Shown here one piece after another: positions 36,822-46,555 of a stretch of 64,000 bases of DNA. Where the stretch lies: NCBI RefSeq assembly GCF_020829625.1, contig NZ_JAIVFX010000029.1, positions 1 to 64,000 of the forward strand, written 5' to 3'. Source of the stretch: Nostoc sp. XA010. Its GTDB lineage: Bacteria; Cyanobacteriota; Cyanobacteriia; Cyanobacteriales; Nostocaceae. The translations under genes were made by a program, and so were the position numbers. Position 1 is the first letter of the stretch. Every line of letters begins with the position of its first letter. The notes under the pieces were generated by a model that was not told the DNA's origin, ran no database searches, and was given only the letters and a program-made list of their open reading frames with translations.

Positions 36822-36841
36822 ATACAACTCACATGTTGTAT
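36822..36841. promoter_or_regulatory. Candidate operator between LacI-type gene and gluconokinase
   Basis: ATACAAC and GTTGTAT form a perfect 7-bp inverted repeat around a 6-base centre, in the divergent intergenic region, 58 bp before the gluconokinase ATG. Size and symmetry fit a LacI-family operator, though the central CG typical of many is missing. Inference from position and symmetry only. Confidence 0.4.
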
Positions 36842-36899
36842 AGAAAGGAGTCTTAAATTCAGCCTCCATTTCCATAACTTAACTTTTTTGAAGAAAAAT

Positions 36900-37400
36900 A
36901 TGATTAAGCAGTCAATGATTATTATCCTAATGGGTGTATCAGGTTCGGGCAAAACCACCATAGGAAAACTGCTAGCAGAATCGTTACAATGGGAGTTTAG
37001 CGATGCTGATGCTTTCCACTCACCAGAGAATGTTGAGAAAATGCGGCGCGGTATTCCTCTAAGTGAAGCTGACAGGATACCTTGGTTACAAGATTTGCAA
37101 ACAGCGATAAAACATTGGCTACAAGAAAATAAAAATGTGGTGCTGGCGTGTTCGGCTCTAAAAGACAGCTATCGGCAATTTTTGGTATTCGATAGCGAAC
37201 GCATCAAGCTAGTTTACCTCAAAGGGTCTTATGAGTTGATTCAAATGCGGTTGCAAGAGCGTAGCAATCATTACATGAGCGAAAAACTCCTCAACAGCCA
37301 GTTTTATACTCTTGAAGAACCATTTAATACCATATCTATGGATGTTGCACAACCACCCCAGGTGATTGTCCAAAACATTAAAACGGCTTTGGGAGTTTAG
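36900..37400 (+). CDS. gntK: Gluconokinase
   Basis: Phosphorylates gluconate to 6-phosphogluconate with ATP, feeding the oxidative pentose phosphate and Entner-Doudoroff routes. The 166-residue protein has Walker A MGVSGSGKTTIG, the substrate-binding DADAFHSPENVEKM and GIPLSEADRIPWL motifs, CSALKDSYR, and the lid YLKGSYELIQMRL, all at family positions. ATG 36900 is preferred over TTG 36888. A closely related kinase gene, hrmK, belongs to the hormogonium-regulating locus of Nostoc punctiforme (recalled, not checked). It is divergent from the truncated LacI-type gene. Confidence 0.92.
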   Translation: MIKQSMIIILMGVSGSGKTTIGKLLAESLQWEFSDADAFHSPENVEKMRRGIPLSEADRIPWLQDLQTAIKHWLQENKNVVLACSALKDSYRQFLVFDSERIKLVYLKGSYELIQMRLQERSNHYMSEKLLNSQFYTLEEPFNTISMDVAQPPQVIVQNIKTALGV

Positions 37401-37538
37401 CTTATTACTTAGAATCAGAACATTAAGATTAATCACGTCTTTACGAAAACACGAACTTTTGGCAAGCAAATAACATCAGATGTAAATCTAAAGAAATTTT
37501 AAAAGGAACCACATAACTGTAGTGGTAGGAGAAAACTA

Positions 37539-37862
37539 GTGTTTCTAAGATTAGCGCAACAACATCATGAATTCGTCCAAGACTTGGTAATGAACCTGCA
37601 AGCCTTGACAATTACACTTAACGGGCGTGGCTATACTGCGTCTTGTTATACATGCGGTGACCAAATGCAGAGTGCTTCATTTATGGTTAGCTTGGGAGAA
37701 AAGCACCTGATTCGGTTTTTAGTGTCTGATTACGGGATTACTTGGATGGAATTATGGGACGATCGCGAATTAATGAAGTTGGAGGGTGCAGAAGCGATAA
37801 GCCAGTTACAAGAGTTGGCTAATATTGTCAAGTATTCTCATGCTAGACAATTGACAAATTGA
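37539..37862 (+). CDS. Hypothetical protein
   Basis: 107 residues from GTG 37539, supported by AGGAG seven to eight bases upstream (37527-37531). The composition is that of a normal soluble protein (ITLNGRGYTASCYTCGDQM, LIRFLVSDYGITWMELWDD). A CxxC-like pair (SCYTCGD) is present. I do not recognise the family. It is downstream of gluconokinase on the same strand and may be co-transcribed. Confidence 0.65.
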   Translation: MFLRLAQQHHEFVQDLVMNLQALTITLNGRGYTASCYTCGDQMQSASFMVSLGEKHLIRFLVSDYGITWMELWDDRELMKLEGAEAISQLQELANIVKYSHARQLTN

Positions 37863-38940
37863 CACTTCTGTAGGTGAAGTTGACAAAAATATTAACATTT
37901 CCACAGGTGTGTAGAACAAAAGATGAGCTTATATTTAGCAACAGCTATGCACACGTATGCATAGCTGTGTAAAAAGTTATTGTTTCTGAGAAGGCATCAG
38001 AATTTTTAAGAATTAGCGATCCCTCCGGTGGGCTACGCCTACGCATCAATGCTTTTTCTTAACTCAAATTCACATTTTATCTACATTTGTCGATTGATTC
38101 TAATCGTTCAGCCCCTTCTTTCCACTAAAAAATAGCGCATTGCCATTTATAACACTATAAAACATCTGTGCAAATGTCCTGATGTTTATAGCCACTGGCT
38201 CAACTTTTCTTTAATTCCCAGACCGACTGAACAGACACGAAACGAACTATTTATCGCTTCCCTTCTTTCACATTTTGACAACGGCTGCAATGGGGTGAGA
38301 ATGACTTTTTTGGTATTTCTTGTCCCTATACCCAAAGAATTATTTTGATCGAGATATAACAAAACTATCTCTAGCAACTTATTATAGCAAATAAGTGTAC
38401 TTCACAAGCATATTTTATTTGACTCCCAAAAGAAGACAAAATGATTTTGATTTAGGGTAATCGGCTATATTTTTCTACTACTCTAAGATAGATTGAAAAG
38501 TAAATACTTTCCTCCTATAGGATTATTTTTTCAATTCGAGTTGATTCAAATATATTAACTTTTTTGAACTCCCCTCGGCTTAAAATTACTTAATTTTTGC
38601 AAATGCTCTATTGGGAAGACCTTAAACTACATAGAGATGCAATAGCTTCCTTAATTTTGTAAAGTTCGATAAACGGGGATCATATTTGCAATAATGCAGG
38701 TTAAACTAAAACAATGTAATAGGAAATACAAATTTCCCACTTTGATAAGATCAGTTCTTAATTTTAGTTAAAAGCTGTTTTTAGCCCACGCACTTCCAAA
38801 CGTTGTTTCACTAAAAATGTGATTTTTTGACGTAGTGTAGCGCTCATAGTTATGTTTAAAAAAATAAAACATCTAATTTAGAGAAATTAATAGCGCTAAC
38901 TCAAATAGAACCATATTATTAGAAGACGTTTGAGAGTAGT
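37863..38940. other. Long intergenic region
   Basis: About 1.1 kb with no supported gene. A dispersed-repeat piece (GATCCCTCCGGTGGGCTACGC) starts near 38020. The rest is AT-rich with scattered stop codons in all frames. It separates gluconokinase and its neighbour from the ABC sugar operon, so the operon promoter probably lies near its right end. Confidence 0.55.
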
Positions 38941-38942
38941 TC

Positions 38943-39023
38943 AAATTGCCAAACCTAGCAATATTCCTAGGTTATGTCTGAAGGTTTTAGACCTAGCTCA
39001 TATTGTGATAGGTTGGCAAATTT
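38943..39023 (+). promoter_or_regulatory. Structured leader upstream of the sugar ABC operon
   Basis: AACCTAG (38952-38958), CTAGGTT (38967-38973) and ACCTAG (38991-38996) allow two mutually exclusive hairpins: the first with the second, or the second with the third (the latter supported inside by GTCT/AGAC). Both lie inside a longer imperfect helix between AAATTGCCAAACCT (38943-38956) and AGGTTGGCAAATTT (39010-39023). The structure ends 52 bp before the binding-protein ATG. It could be an RNA switch/attenuator, or a cluster of operator half-sites on DNA; the sequence alone cannot tell which. Confidence 0.4.
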
Positions 39024-39075
39024 ATATTCTACTGACTTTTTCTAATTTAAATCCATTGCTAAAAATAGATGAATT

Positions 39076-40089
39076 ATGAAGAGAATTTCGCTCATAGCTG
39101 GCATATTAGGTTTGGCTGTTGTTGGTTGCACAAATGGCGCTCAAAATGACAACACTGCTATTAATACTACTGGCACTAACACTGCAATCAATACTAGTGC
39201 AGAAACGAAAACCGTCACTGGGAATAAAAAATTACGAGCGGTTGGCTTTACCGTTGGCGATCTAAGTAACCCTTTCTTCGTCGTTATGGGACAAGCAGTT
39301 GAGGCAGAAGCGAAGAGAATTGGCGGAAAAGATGTCACCGTTATTGTAGCTTCCAGTGCCTATGACCTCAACCAACAAGCCAATCAAATTGAAAATTTTA
39401 CTGCTGCCAATGCTGACATCATTGTTTTAAATGCTGCTGATAAAAGTGGAATTAGACCAATAGTTGAAAGGGCAAAACAAGCAGGTAGAATTGTTGTTGC
39501 CGTAGACACAGGCGCTGAAGGAGGTGTAGATGCCACCATCACCACTAATAATGTCCAAGCTGGAGAAGTTAGTTGTAAATATATTGCTGACCGCCTCAAA
39601 GGTAAAGGCAATGTAGTAATAGTTAACGGGCCGCCAGTAGACTCGGTGATTCAGCGAATTACTGGCTGCGAAAATGTATTATCCAAATATCCCGATATCA
39701 AAATCCTCTCCAAAAACCAGAATGCAGAGGGTAGTAGGGATGGAGGACTCAGAGTTATGAGTGATTTGCTCACAACCTTTCCGAAGATTGATGCTGTTTT
39801 TGCCATCAACGATCCGAGTGGGCTTGGTGCAGAACTAGCAGCAAACCAAGCACAACGTAAAGAATTCTTTATTGTAGGGGTTGATGGTGCGCCAGAAGCA
39901 ATCACTGCGATCGCTACTAAAAATAGTTTATATGCCGCAACTGCTACTCAAAATCCCCGAGGAATGGCCCAAAAAGCAGTTCAGGTTGGAAATGACATTT
40001 TAAATGGTAAAAAACCTAGCAATCCTACCATTCTGATTCCAGTTAAGTTGATCACTAAAAATAATATCAGCACAGAAAAAGGCTGGTAA
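39076..40089 (+). CDS. frtA: Sugar ABC transporter periplasmic binding lipoprotein
   Basis: Captures a sugar in the periplasm and hands it to the ABC permease. 337 residues, with a lipoprotein signal (KRISLIAGILGLAVVGC, lipobox Cys about 18), a Thr/Asn-rich tether and the RbsB-type fold (FTVGDLSNPFFVVMG; NAADKSGIRPIVERAKQAG; VAVDTGAEGGVDATITTNN; FAINDPSGLGAELAA; IVGVDGAPEAITAI). The order binding protein-ATPase-permease with a LacI-type gene nearby matches the fructose system frtRABC of Anabaena variabilis, so I use frtA tentatively; ribose or another monosaccharide is possible. Confidence 0.85.
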   Translation: MKRISLIAGILGLAVVGCTNGAQNDNTAINTTGTNTAINTSAETKTVTGNKKLRAVGFTVGDLSNPFFVVMGQAVEAEAKRIGGKDVTVIVASSAYDLNQQANQIENFTAANADIIVLNAADKSGIRPIVERAKQAGRIVVAVDTGAEGGVDATITTNNVQAGEVSCKYIADRLKGKGNVVIVNGPPVDSVIQRITGCENVLSKYPDIKILSKNQNAEGSRDGGLRVMSDLLTTFPKIDAVFAINDPSGLGAELAANQAQRKEFFIVGVDGAPEAITAIATKNSLYAATATQNPRGMAQKAVQVGNDILNGKKPSNPTILIPVKLITKNNISTEKGW

Positions 40090-40361
40090 ATAATACAAAT
40101 TGTGAATTTGCAATTAACAATTATTTCTAATCTGAATTGAGTCTTTTGGTGCATTGACAGACTTTTTGCACATACCCATGATGTATATATGTGCATTTGC
40201 GAAAAGTTCTAAATATTGGAAGAAGACATTTAGAATTTTCCAAGATAGTAGAGGGTTTTTAAAACATGATTTTGTGATGATTTTAATTCCACATCAGGTG
40301 TGAGTTGATTGATTTATAACTCACAATTGCAAATTTTAAATTGTTTTTAGAGGTTCTGCTG

Positions 40362-41918
40362 ATGACAAGAACTATTGAAACCTCATTTCCTGATCCACCA
40401 ACCACCACTCCGGTGTTAGAAATGCAAGGGATTACGAAACGATTTCATGGTGTATCTGCACTCCAAAATGTCAATCTAACGATTTATCCAGGAGAAGTTC
40501 ACGCCCTCATGGGTGAAAACGGAGCAGGTAAAAGCACATTGATGAAAATCCTAGCTGGGGCTTACATTGCCGATGAAGGAGAAATTCGCATCAATGGTCA
40601 ACCCCTGAAAATTACCGATCCGGCCACAGCACGCAAAGCGGGTATTAATCTCATTTATCAAGAACTGAATGTTGCACCGAATTTAACCGTTGCCGAAAAT
40701 ATGTTTATGGGTAGCGAGTTGCGGCGAGGTCAGCTTTTAGACCGCAAAGCTATGCAACACGAAGCAGAGGAAGTGCTAGAAAGCCTTGGAGCCAATTTTA
40801 CAGCGCAGACTGTGGTTAGTACCTTAGCGATCGCAGAACAGCAGCAAGTAGAAATTGCCAGGGCGTTGAAGGACAAAAGCCGCGTTTTGGTAATGGATGA
40901 GCCAACAGCAGCACTGTCTGACCGCGAAAGTGAGCATTTGTTTGAAGTAATTCGCAAACTACGGAGTGACGGCATTGCCATTATCTACATCAGCCATCGG
41001 ATGGAAGAAATCTATGCCCTAGCTGACCGGATTAGTGTACTGCGCGATGGTCAATATATTGGCAGTCTGACACGTAGTGAAATTTCTCCCCAACGATTGG
41101 TGCAGATGATGGTCGGTCGTTCCATGCAAGACTTTTACGAACATCAACGGCAAATGCATCCAGGCCCAGTCGTGCTGGAAGTCAGAAATATGAGCGATGT
41201 GCGTAAGAAGGTTGAGCCGGCTAGTTTTAAAGTTCATGCTGGAGAAATTGTTGGTTTAGCCGGGCTGGTTGGTGCAGGACGCACAGAACTATCCCGGTTG
41301 GTTTTTGGTGCAGACCGCAAAGCCAGTGGTGAAGTATTCTTGAATGGCAAAAAACTGGAAATTAATACACCTAGTGATGCCATTGCGGCGGGAATTGGCT
41401 ACGTCCCAGAAGACCGCAAAGACCAAGGTTTATTTCTGGAGATGAGCGCCCGCAAGAATATTGCCATCAACACACTCAAACAGGATGCAAAGGCTGGAAT
41501 CGTTAACTGGGGTTCAGTTAATCGGCTGTCAACAGAGGCAGTGGAAAACTTTAATATCCGCCTGGCCAATTTGGAAATTAGAGCGCTCGATCTTTCTGGT
41601 GGTAATCAGCAGAAGCTACTGCTAGCGCGTTGGTTAGCCATTAAACCGAGAGTTTTGATGTTAGATGAGCCGACACGCGGCGTAGATATCGGTGCCAAAA
41701 GCGAAATTTACCGAATTATGAGCGAATTGGCAGCACAAGGTGTAGCTATTTTAATGGTTTCCAGCGAACTATCAGAGATTGTTGGTATGAGCGATCGCGT
41801 CTTAGTAATGCGAGAAGGCCAGCTGGTAGGCGAACTGGACGGCAGTCTTGGTAAAGAAATTGCCCAAGAAAAGATTATGCACTATGCAACTGGAGCATCG
41901 GAGGTATTAGAATCATGA
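40362..41918 (+). CDS. frtB: Sugar ABC transporter ATP-binding protein (two ATPase domains)
   Basis: RbsA-type cytoplasmic ATPase, 518 residues from ATG 40362 (AGAGG about 10 bases upstream; a TTG at 40341 is less likely). The first domain has Walker A MGENGAGKSTLMK and Walker B VLVMDEPTAALSD, but a degenerate signature (VSTLAIAEQQQ). The second has a weak Walker A (GLVGAGRTELSR) with an intact signature LSGGNQQKLLLARWL and LMLDEPTRGVDIGAK. This split of intact and degenerate motifs is normal for the family. The stop overlaps the permease start by 4 bases (ATGA). Named after the Anabaena fructose transporter by order and similarity. Confidence 0.88.
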   Translation: MTRTIETSFPDPPTTTPVLEMQGITKRFHGVSALQNVNLTIYPGEVHALMGENGAGKSTLMKILAGAYIADEGEIRINGQPLKITDPATARKAGINLIYQELNVAPNLTVAENMFMGSELRRGQLLDRKAMQHEAEEVLESLGANFTAQTVVSTLAIAEQQQVEIARALKDKSRVLVMDEPTAALSDRESEHLFEVIRKLRSDGIAIIYISHRMEEIYALADRISVLRDGQYIGSLTRSEISPQRLVQMMVGRSMQDFYEHQRQMHPGPVVLEVRNMSDVRKKVEPASFKVHAGEIVGLAGLVGAGRTELSRLVFGADRKASGEVFLNGKKLEINTPSDAIAAGIGYVPEDRKDQGLFLEMSARKNIAINTLKQDAKAGIVNWGSVNRLSTEAVENFNIRLANLEIRALDLSGGNQQKLLLARWLAIKPRVLMLDEPTRGVDIGAKSEIYRIMSELAAQGVAILMVSSELSEIVGMSDRVLVMREGQLVGELDGSLGKEIAQEKIMHYATGASEVLES

Positions 41919-42913
41919 GTCAAACAGTCAGACCGCCTGCCAATAAATTAGCCAACAATCCCGCATCCCGCAACCGCAAATCAATTAGCAGTCTATTGGA
42001 AGTTGCGGGTATTCTGCCAATCCTAGTAATTATCTGCATCTTATTTGCATTCCTTTCTCCCAACTTCCTCACAGCCGGTAACATCGTTAATATCTTACGT
42101 CAGTCATCAATCAATATTGTGCTGGCGACAGGAATGACCTTTGTGATTCTCACCGGAGGTATTGACCTTTCTGTTGGTTCAATGTTGGGTGTTTCTGCCG
42201 TAGTTGCCTTACTGATATCACTACTGCCAGCTTTGAGTTGGGCGGCCGTGCCTGCTGCGTTGCTAGCAGGATTGCTTTTAGGCTTAGTCAACGGCGCTAT
42301 CATCACCTTTTTGGATGTACCACCTTTTATTGTCACGTTGGGTTCACTTACAGCCTTGCGGGGTGTTGCCTTTCTAGTTGCCAAAGGGACAACGCTGATT
42401 AACCGTGACATAAATTTTGCTTGGGTGGGTAATACATATATCGGCCCGATTCCTTGGCTAGTGATAATTGCGCTACTGACTGTGATAGTTAGCTGGTTTG
42501 TCTTGCGGCAAACTGTTTTAGGAGTGCAGATATATGCTGTTGGTGGTAACGAACGGGCAGCCAGATTAACTGGGATTAAAGTTAATCGTGTCTTGCTATT
42601 CGTCTATGGTATTAGTGGATTACTGGCAGGTTTAGCAGGAATCATGAGTGCCAGCCGTCTTTATAGTGCTAGTGGCATCTTAGGTCAAGGTTACGAATTA
42701 GATGCGATCGCAGCTGTTATTCTAGGTGGAACCAGCTTTACAGGCGGTATTGGTACCATTGGCGGCACACTTCTAGGTGCATTAATTATTGCTATTCTCA
42801 ACAACGGTTTAACCTTGTTGAACCTATCTTACTTCTGGCAACTAGTCGTCAAAGGACTAGTAATTATTTTGGCAGTTGTAATTGATAGACTCCGCAGACG
42901 TTCCAGACGGTAA
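41915..42913 (+). CDS. frtC: Sugar ABC transporter permease
   Basis: RbsC-type inner-membrane protein of 332 residues with about eight to ten hydrophobic helices and the family motifs NILRQSSINIVLATGMTFVI, LTGGIDLSVGSMLGV and AVILGGTSFTGGIGTIGGTL. It starts within the ATPase gene stop (ATGA), so the transporter subunits are translationally coupled. A repeat-filled gap follows before the MFS sugar porter. Confidence 0.9.
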   Translation: MSQTVRPPANKLANNPASRNRKSISSLLEVAGILPILVIICILFAFLSPNFLTAGNIVNILRQSSINIVLATGMTFVILTGGIDLSVGSMLGVSAVVALLISLLPALSWAAVPAALLAGLLLGLVNGAIITFLDVPPFIVTLGSLTALRGVAFLVAKGTTLINRDINFAWVGNTYIGPIPWLVIIALLTVIVSWFVLRQTVLGVQIYAVGGNERAARLTGIKVNRVLLFVYGISGLLAGLAGIMSASRLYSASGILGQGYELDAIAAVILGGTSFTGGIGTIGGTLLGALIIAILNNGLTLLNLSYFWQLVVKGLVIILAVVIDRLRRRSRR

Positions 42914-43075
42914 AGAGGCAGGGGAGCAGGGAGCAGGGAGCAGGGGGAAAATTCCTTTTTTCTGCACCCATGCCCAATACTTCTCTACGAGAGGCTGCGC
43001 CCTAAGCGTAGCTATGCCGCAGGCTTTACGACTTCTCTACGAGACGCACTCGCGTTCGCTCAGTACAAGTGCCCA
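42914..43075. repeat. STRR and palindromic repeats between permease and MFS genes
   Basis: GGGAGCA heptamer units (42921-42949), then CTTCTCTACGAGAGGCTGCG and TTCTCTACGAGACGCACTCG copies of the dispersed palindromic family, then CCCAATGCCCAAT. Noncoding; may act as processing or stability hairpins between the two transport genes. Confidence 0.75.
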
Positions 43076-43102
43076 ATGCCCAATATATAAAATATATAAA
43101 CT

Positions 43103-44503
43103 ATGACATCTACTACTACTCGTCGCAAATCCAGCACATTTTATGTAATTTTGATTGCTGGTGCTGCTGCCCTCGGCGGCTTTCTGTTCGGTTTTGACAC
43201 CGCAGTGATTAACGGTGCAGTTGGAGCTATTGCTACAGCCTTTAACGCCAATAGTGTAGAGACTGGTCTTGCCGTATCCCTGGCATTATTGGGGTCTGCG
43301 GTAGGAGCCTTTTATGCAGGGAAGATCGCAGACCGTTATGGTCGAGTCAAGGCAATGGTAGCATCTTCAGTGTTGTTTACCATCAGTGCCATTGGTTCCG
43401 GGCTTCCCTTTGGAATTTGGGATTTTACCTTTTGGCGGGTATTGGGTGGGATTGCAGTTGGTGTTGCTAGCGTTATCGCGCCAGCTTATATCGCCGAATG
43501 TTCTCCTAGCCATTTGCGAGGAAGATTAGGATCTCTGCAACAATTAGCGATCGTAGTTGGGATTTTCATTGCACTCCTATGCGACTACTTTATTGCTGTA
43601 TCAGCAGGTTCAGCCGAGTCGCCGTTTTTGTTTGGCATAGCCGCTTGGCGCTGGATGTTTTGGACAGAAATTCCTCCAGCCGTACTATATGGAATGTCAG
43701 CCTTAATGATTCCTGAATCTCCCCGGTACTTGGTTGCTCAAGGACGGGAACCAGAAGCTGCTAACGTTCTGACCAAGATTTTGGGAGGTGACGTGCTGGC
43801 AAAAATTGAAGAAATTCGGCAGACAGTACTTCGAGAACGCGAACCCAGATTTTCTGACCTCTTAAGCAGAAATGGTGGACTCCTTCGGATTGTTTGGATA
43901 GGAATCGGCTTATCGGTATTACAGCAATTCGTTGGTATTAATGTAATCTTCTACTACAGCAGTATTTTGTGGCGTGCAGTCGGGTTTTCAGAACAAAGTT
44001 CCTTAACAATCACGGTGATTACAGGAGCCGTCAACATTATTACAACATTGATTGCGATCGCCTTTGTAGATAAATTTGGTCGCAAGCCCTTGCTTATAGT
44101 AGGGTCGATTGGCATGACCTTGACCTTGGGAACGATGACTTATCTTTTTGGCAACGCTCCCCTAGATGCTGCTGGGAACCCCAATCTCACCGGAAGCGCC
44201 GGGACTCTGGCTCTCATTGCAGCCAACCTCTATGTATTTTGCTTCGGTTTCTCCTGGGGACCAGTGGTTTGGGTACTGTTGGGAGAAATGTTTAATAACA
44301 AAATTCGAGCGGCTGCACTTTCAATTGCTGCTGCAATGCAATGGGTTGCGAATTTCCTCATTTCCATAACATTTCCTCCCATACTGAAAAATTTCGGTCT
44401 AGGTTCTGCCTATGGACTCTATACAATTGCGGCAGCTACCTCATTCTTTTTCATTCTCTTTTTTATTAAAGAAACCAAAGGAATTGAGTTAGAAGATATG
44501 TAA
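43103..44503 (+). CDS. glcP: MFS sugar porter (GlcP-like)
   Basis: A 466-residue 12-helix proton-linked sugar transporter. Sugar-porter signatures: GFLFGFDTAVINGAVGAI in helix 1, DRYGRVKAM, AYIAECSPSHLRGRLGSLQQ, PESPRYLVAQGR, the QQFVGINVIFYYSS in helix 7 that contacts glucose in relatives, and DKFGRKPLL. In Nostoc punctiforme a homologous glucose permease GlcP next to OprB and an frt-like operon is needed for dark growth on glucose and for plant symbiosis (recalled from the literature). The same neighbours occur here, which supports the name. Confidence 0.88.
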   Translation: MTSTTTRRKSSTFYVILIAGAAALGGFLFGFDTAVINGAVGAIATAFNANSVETGLAVSLALLGSAVGAFYAGKIADRYGRVKAMVASSVLFTISAIGSGLPFGIWDFTFWRVLGGIAVGVASVIAPAYIAECSPSHLRGRLGSLQQLAIVVGIFIALLCDYFIAVSAGSAESPFLFGIAAWRWMFWTEIPPAVLYGMSALMIPESPRYLVAQGREPEAANVLTKILGGDVLAKIEEIRQTVLREREPRFSDLLSRNGGLLRIVWIGIGLSVLQQFVGINVIFYYSSILWRAVGFSEQSSLTITVITGAVNIITTLIAIAFVDKFGRKPLLIVGSIGMTLTLGTMTYLFGNAPLDAAGNPNLTGSAGTLALIAANLYVFCFGFSWGPVVWVLLGEMFNNKIRAAALSIAAAMQWVANFLISITFPPILKNFGLGSAYGLYTIAAATSFFFILFFIKETKGIELEDM

Positions 44504-44927
44504 TTCGTATCTCTGTATCCTCTGCGGCAAGCACCTACGCATCGACGAACCGCAGAGGCGCAGAGAACTTATATCGTGTCCCGTTAAAGACTTATCATTA
44601 AGAGCGCAAGCGGGCAGGGGGAAAAAGAGTTTTCAAGTTCTTGCACAGATGCAGGAATTATAACTAATTTGCCGGACATGATATCAGAGAGAAGAAAGAG
44701 AGATTTTAACGAATGATTTAGGATTGCTATAAAAATTAACTGTGGGCTGTTTTAAGTATTGTTTAATTATGAATTAATTATTTGCTTACTACATTGTTTT
44801 AATTAAAAAAATATCGGCTTATAATCTGTAAATTTAAAGCTGATAAGCTCAGAACTAAAAGCTTTCGTCCGAGTATTATCTTCTTATTTACAAAGTCATA
44901 ATTAAACCATTATCAAGTAATAAGCCA
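44504..44927. other. Intergenic region before the porin
   Basis: 424 bp. A dispersed repeat (CCTCTGCGGCAAGCACCTAC ... AACCGCAGAGGCGCAGAG) lies at about 44520-44563 with CCTCTGCGG/CCGCAGAGG arms that could terminate or protect the upstream transcript. The rest is AT-rich and probably includes the porin promoter. Confidence 0.55.
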
Positions 44928-46541
44928 ATGCTAAAAATTATTTTTCATAGCTTTTTTATCTTATTTTTGGCAATTCCAGCAGTTTGGGCAGCACCTCCCA
45001 AAGATGATTCTAATGCAGTAGATGCTAATAGGAATCTGGAGGGACAAGTTAATTCTGTTTCCCAACTTTCTGATGTCAAACCAAGCGATTGGGCATTTCA
45101 GGCATTGCAATCATTGGTCGAACGTTATGGCTGTATTGCAGGTTATCCTAACGCAACCTATCGCGGTAATCGTGCGTTGAGTCGTTATGAATTTGCAGCT
45201 GGTTTAAATGCCTGTTTAGACCGGGTGAATGAATTAATTGCTGCGGGTACTAATGATTTAGTTAAAAAAGAAGATTTGGCAGTGCTGCAAAATTTGCAAA
45301 CAGAGTTTGCGACAGAATTGGTAACTCTGCGTGGGCGGGTGGATACCCTGGAGGCACACACAGCAACGTTGGAAGAGCAGCAATTTTCTACTACTACCAA
45401 GCTAACTGCTCAAATTATTACCGCCGTTAGTGATACTTTTGGTAATAGCGTGGGTGGCGAACGCGATGATTCCCGTCCCTACTTTGCAAATCGGGGTCGT
45501 CTCAACTTAGAGAGTAGCTTTACGGGGAAAGATTTGTTGCGAGTCCGCCTGGAGTTTGGCAACTTTGCGAATTCTAATGGTACAAGCCAAATTGCCACCG
45601 CCACAGGTACAGGGATGACACGCCTTAACTTCGACAATGACAGCAACGATACACTTCTTGTCCCCCACATCCGTTACTACTTCCCAGTCAGTGAGTCTCT
45701 TAACTTCGTTGTTGGCCCCACAGGCATTGGTTACACCGATATTTCAACCACCGTCACTCCCCCCAGAATCGCAGACGACGGCAATGGGGTTCCCTCCCTT
45801 TTTGGATCATACAGTCCCTTATTCCGGCGAGGTGGCGGTGGTGCAGCCGCTAACTGGAACATTACCAAAGACTTGGTTCTCACCTTGGGTTATTTAGCCA
45901 GCAGTCCTAATGTCCCATCGGCTAGCAACGGCTTGTTTGATGGCGGCTACAACGCCTTGGCGCACTTAGCCTATTATGGTGAGCAAGGAGCGATCGGTGT
46001 TGCCTACTCTCATGGCTATAGCCCTGCTGGAGCAGTCGATGTCGCAGCTGGGACGGGTAGCGCCCTGTCAAACGCTCCTTTTGGTAACAACATTGCTACT
46101 TCCAACGATATTGTCGGCGCACAGGGATTCTATCGCTTCTCCCCGAATTTCCAAATCCACGCTTGGGGTGGATATATTTGGGCAAATGCCAAGAGTTCTG
46201 GTTTGAGTGATATTTCCAATGGCAGAGGTGGAACAGATTCTCTATTTGTGAACAATGGTGACAATGCCAACGTCTGGTTTGGGGCGATCGGTATGTCGTT
46301 TCCTGATGTGGGGGGTGAGGGTAACTTGCCGGGAATTCTCTTTGGTATACCGCCGCGTGTCTCTAACAGTGATGTCCGTCAAGACCAAGACAACGCTTAC
46401 CATATCGAAGCATTCTATCGTTATCGTCTGAACGATAATATCTCAGTTACTCCTGGTTTTTGGGTGATTCTCAACCCAGAAAACGACAGCAGAAATGATA
46501 CGCAGTATGTGGGTGTAATTCGCACAACCTTCGATTTTTAA
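44928..46541 (+). CDS. oprB: OprB-family carbohydrate porin with SLH domain
   Basis: Outer-membrane channel of 537 residues. A signal peptide (LKIIFHSFFILFLAIPAVWA) is followed by an S-layer-homology domain (SDVKPSDWAFQALQSLVERYG ... NRALSRYEFAAGLNACLDR) that anchors to peptidoglycan or secondary polymer, a coiled coil (LRGRVDTLEAHTATLEEQ), and an OprB-type beta barrel ending in an aromatic C-terminus (IRTTFDF). Its place after sugar ABC and MFS genes indicates that it lets sugars through the outer membrane. Many cyanobacterial paralogues are general or iron-linked porins, so substrate is inferred from context. Confidence 0.88.
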   Translation: MLKIIFHSFFILFLAIPAVWAAPPKDDSNAVDANRNLEGQVNSVSQLSDVKPSDWAFQALQSLVERYGCIAGYPNATYRGNRALSRYEFAAGLNACLDRVNELIAAGTNDLVKKEDLAVLQNLQTEFATELVTLRGRVDTLEAHTATLEEQQFSTTTKLTAQIITAVSDTFGNSVGGERDDSRPYFANRGRLNLESSFTGKDLLRVRLEFGNFANSNGTSQIATATGTGMTRLNFDNDSNDTLLVPHIRYYFPVSESLNFVVGPTGIGYTDISTTVTPPRIADDGNGVPSLFGSYSPLFRRGGGGAAANWNITKDLVLTLGYLASSPNVPSASNGLFDGGYNALAHLAYYGEQGAIGVAYSHGYSPAGAVDVAAGTGSALSNAPFGNNIATSNDIVGAQGFYRFSPNFQIHAWGGYIWANAKSSGLSDISNGRGGTDSLFVNNGDNANVWFGAIGMSFPDVGGEGNLPGILFGIPPRVSNSDVRQDQDNAYHIEAFYRYRLNDNISVTPGFWVILNPENDSRNDTQYVGVIRTTFDF

Positions 46542-46555
46542 CCGAATGTGAATAG

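Noticed and set aside
38186..38377. 63-codon minus-strand frame in the long gap before the sugar operon
   Set aside because: Start and composition are unconvincing; no Shine-Dalgarno and no recognisable motif.
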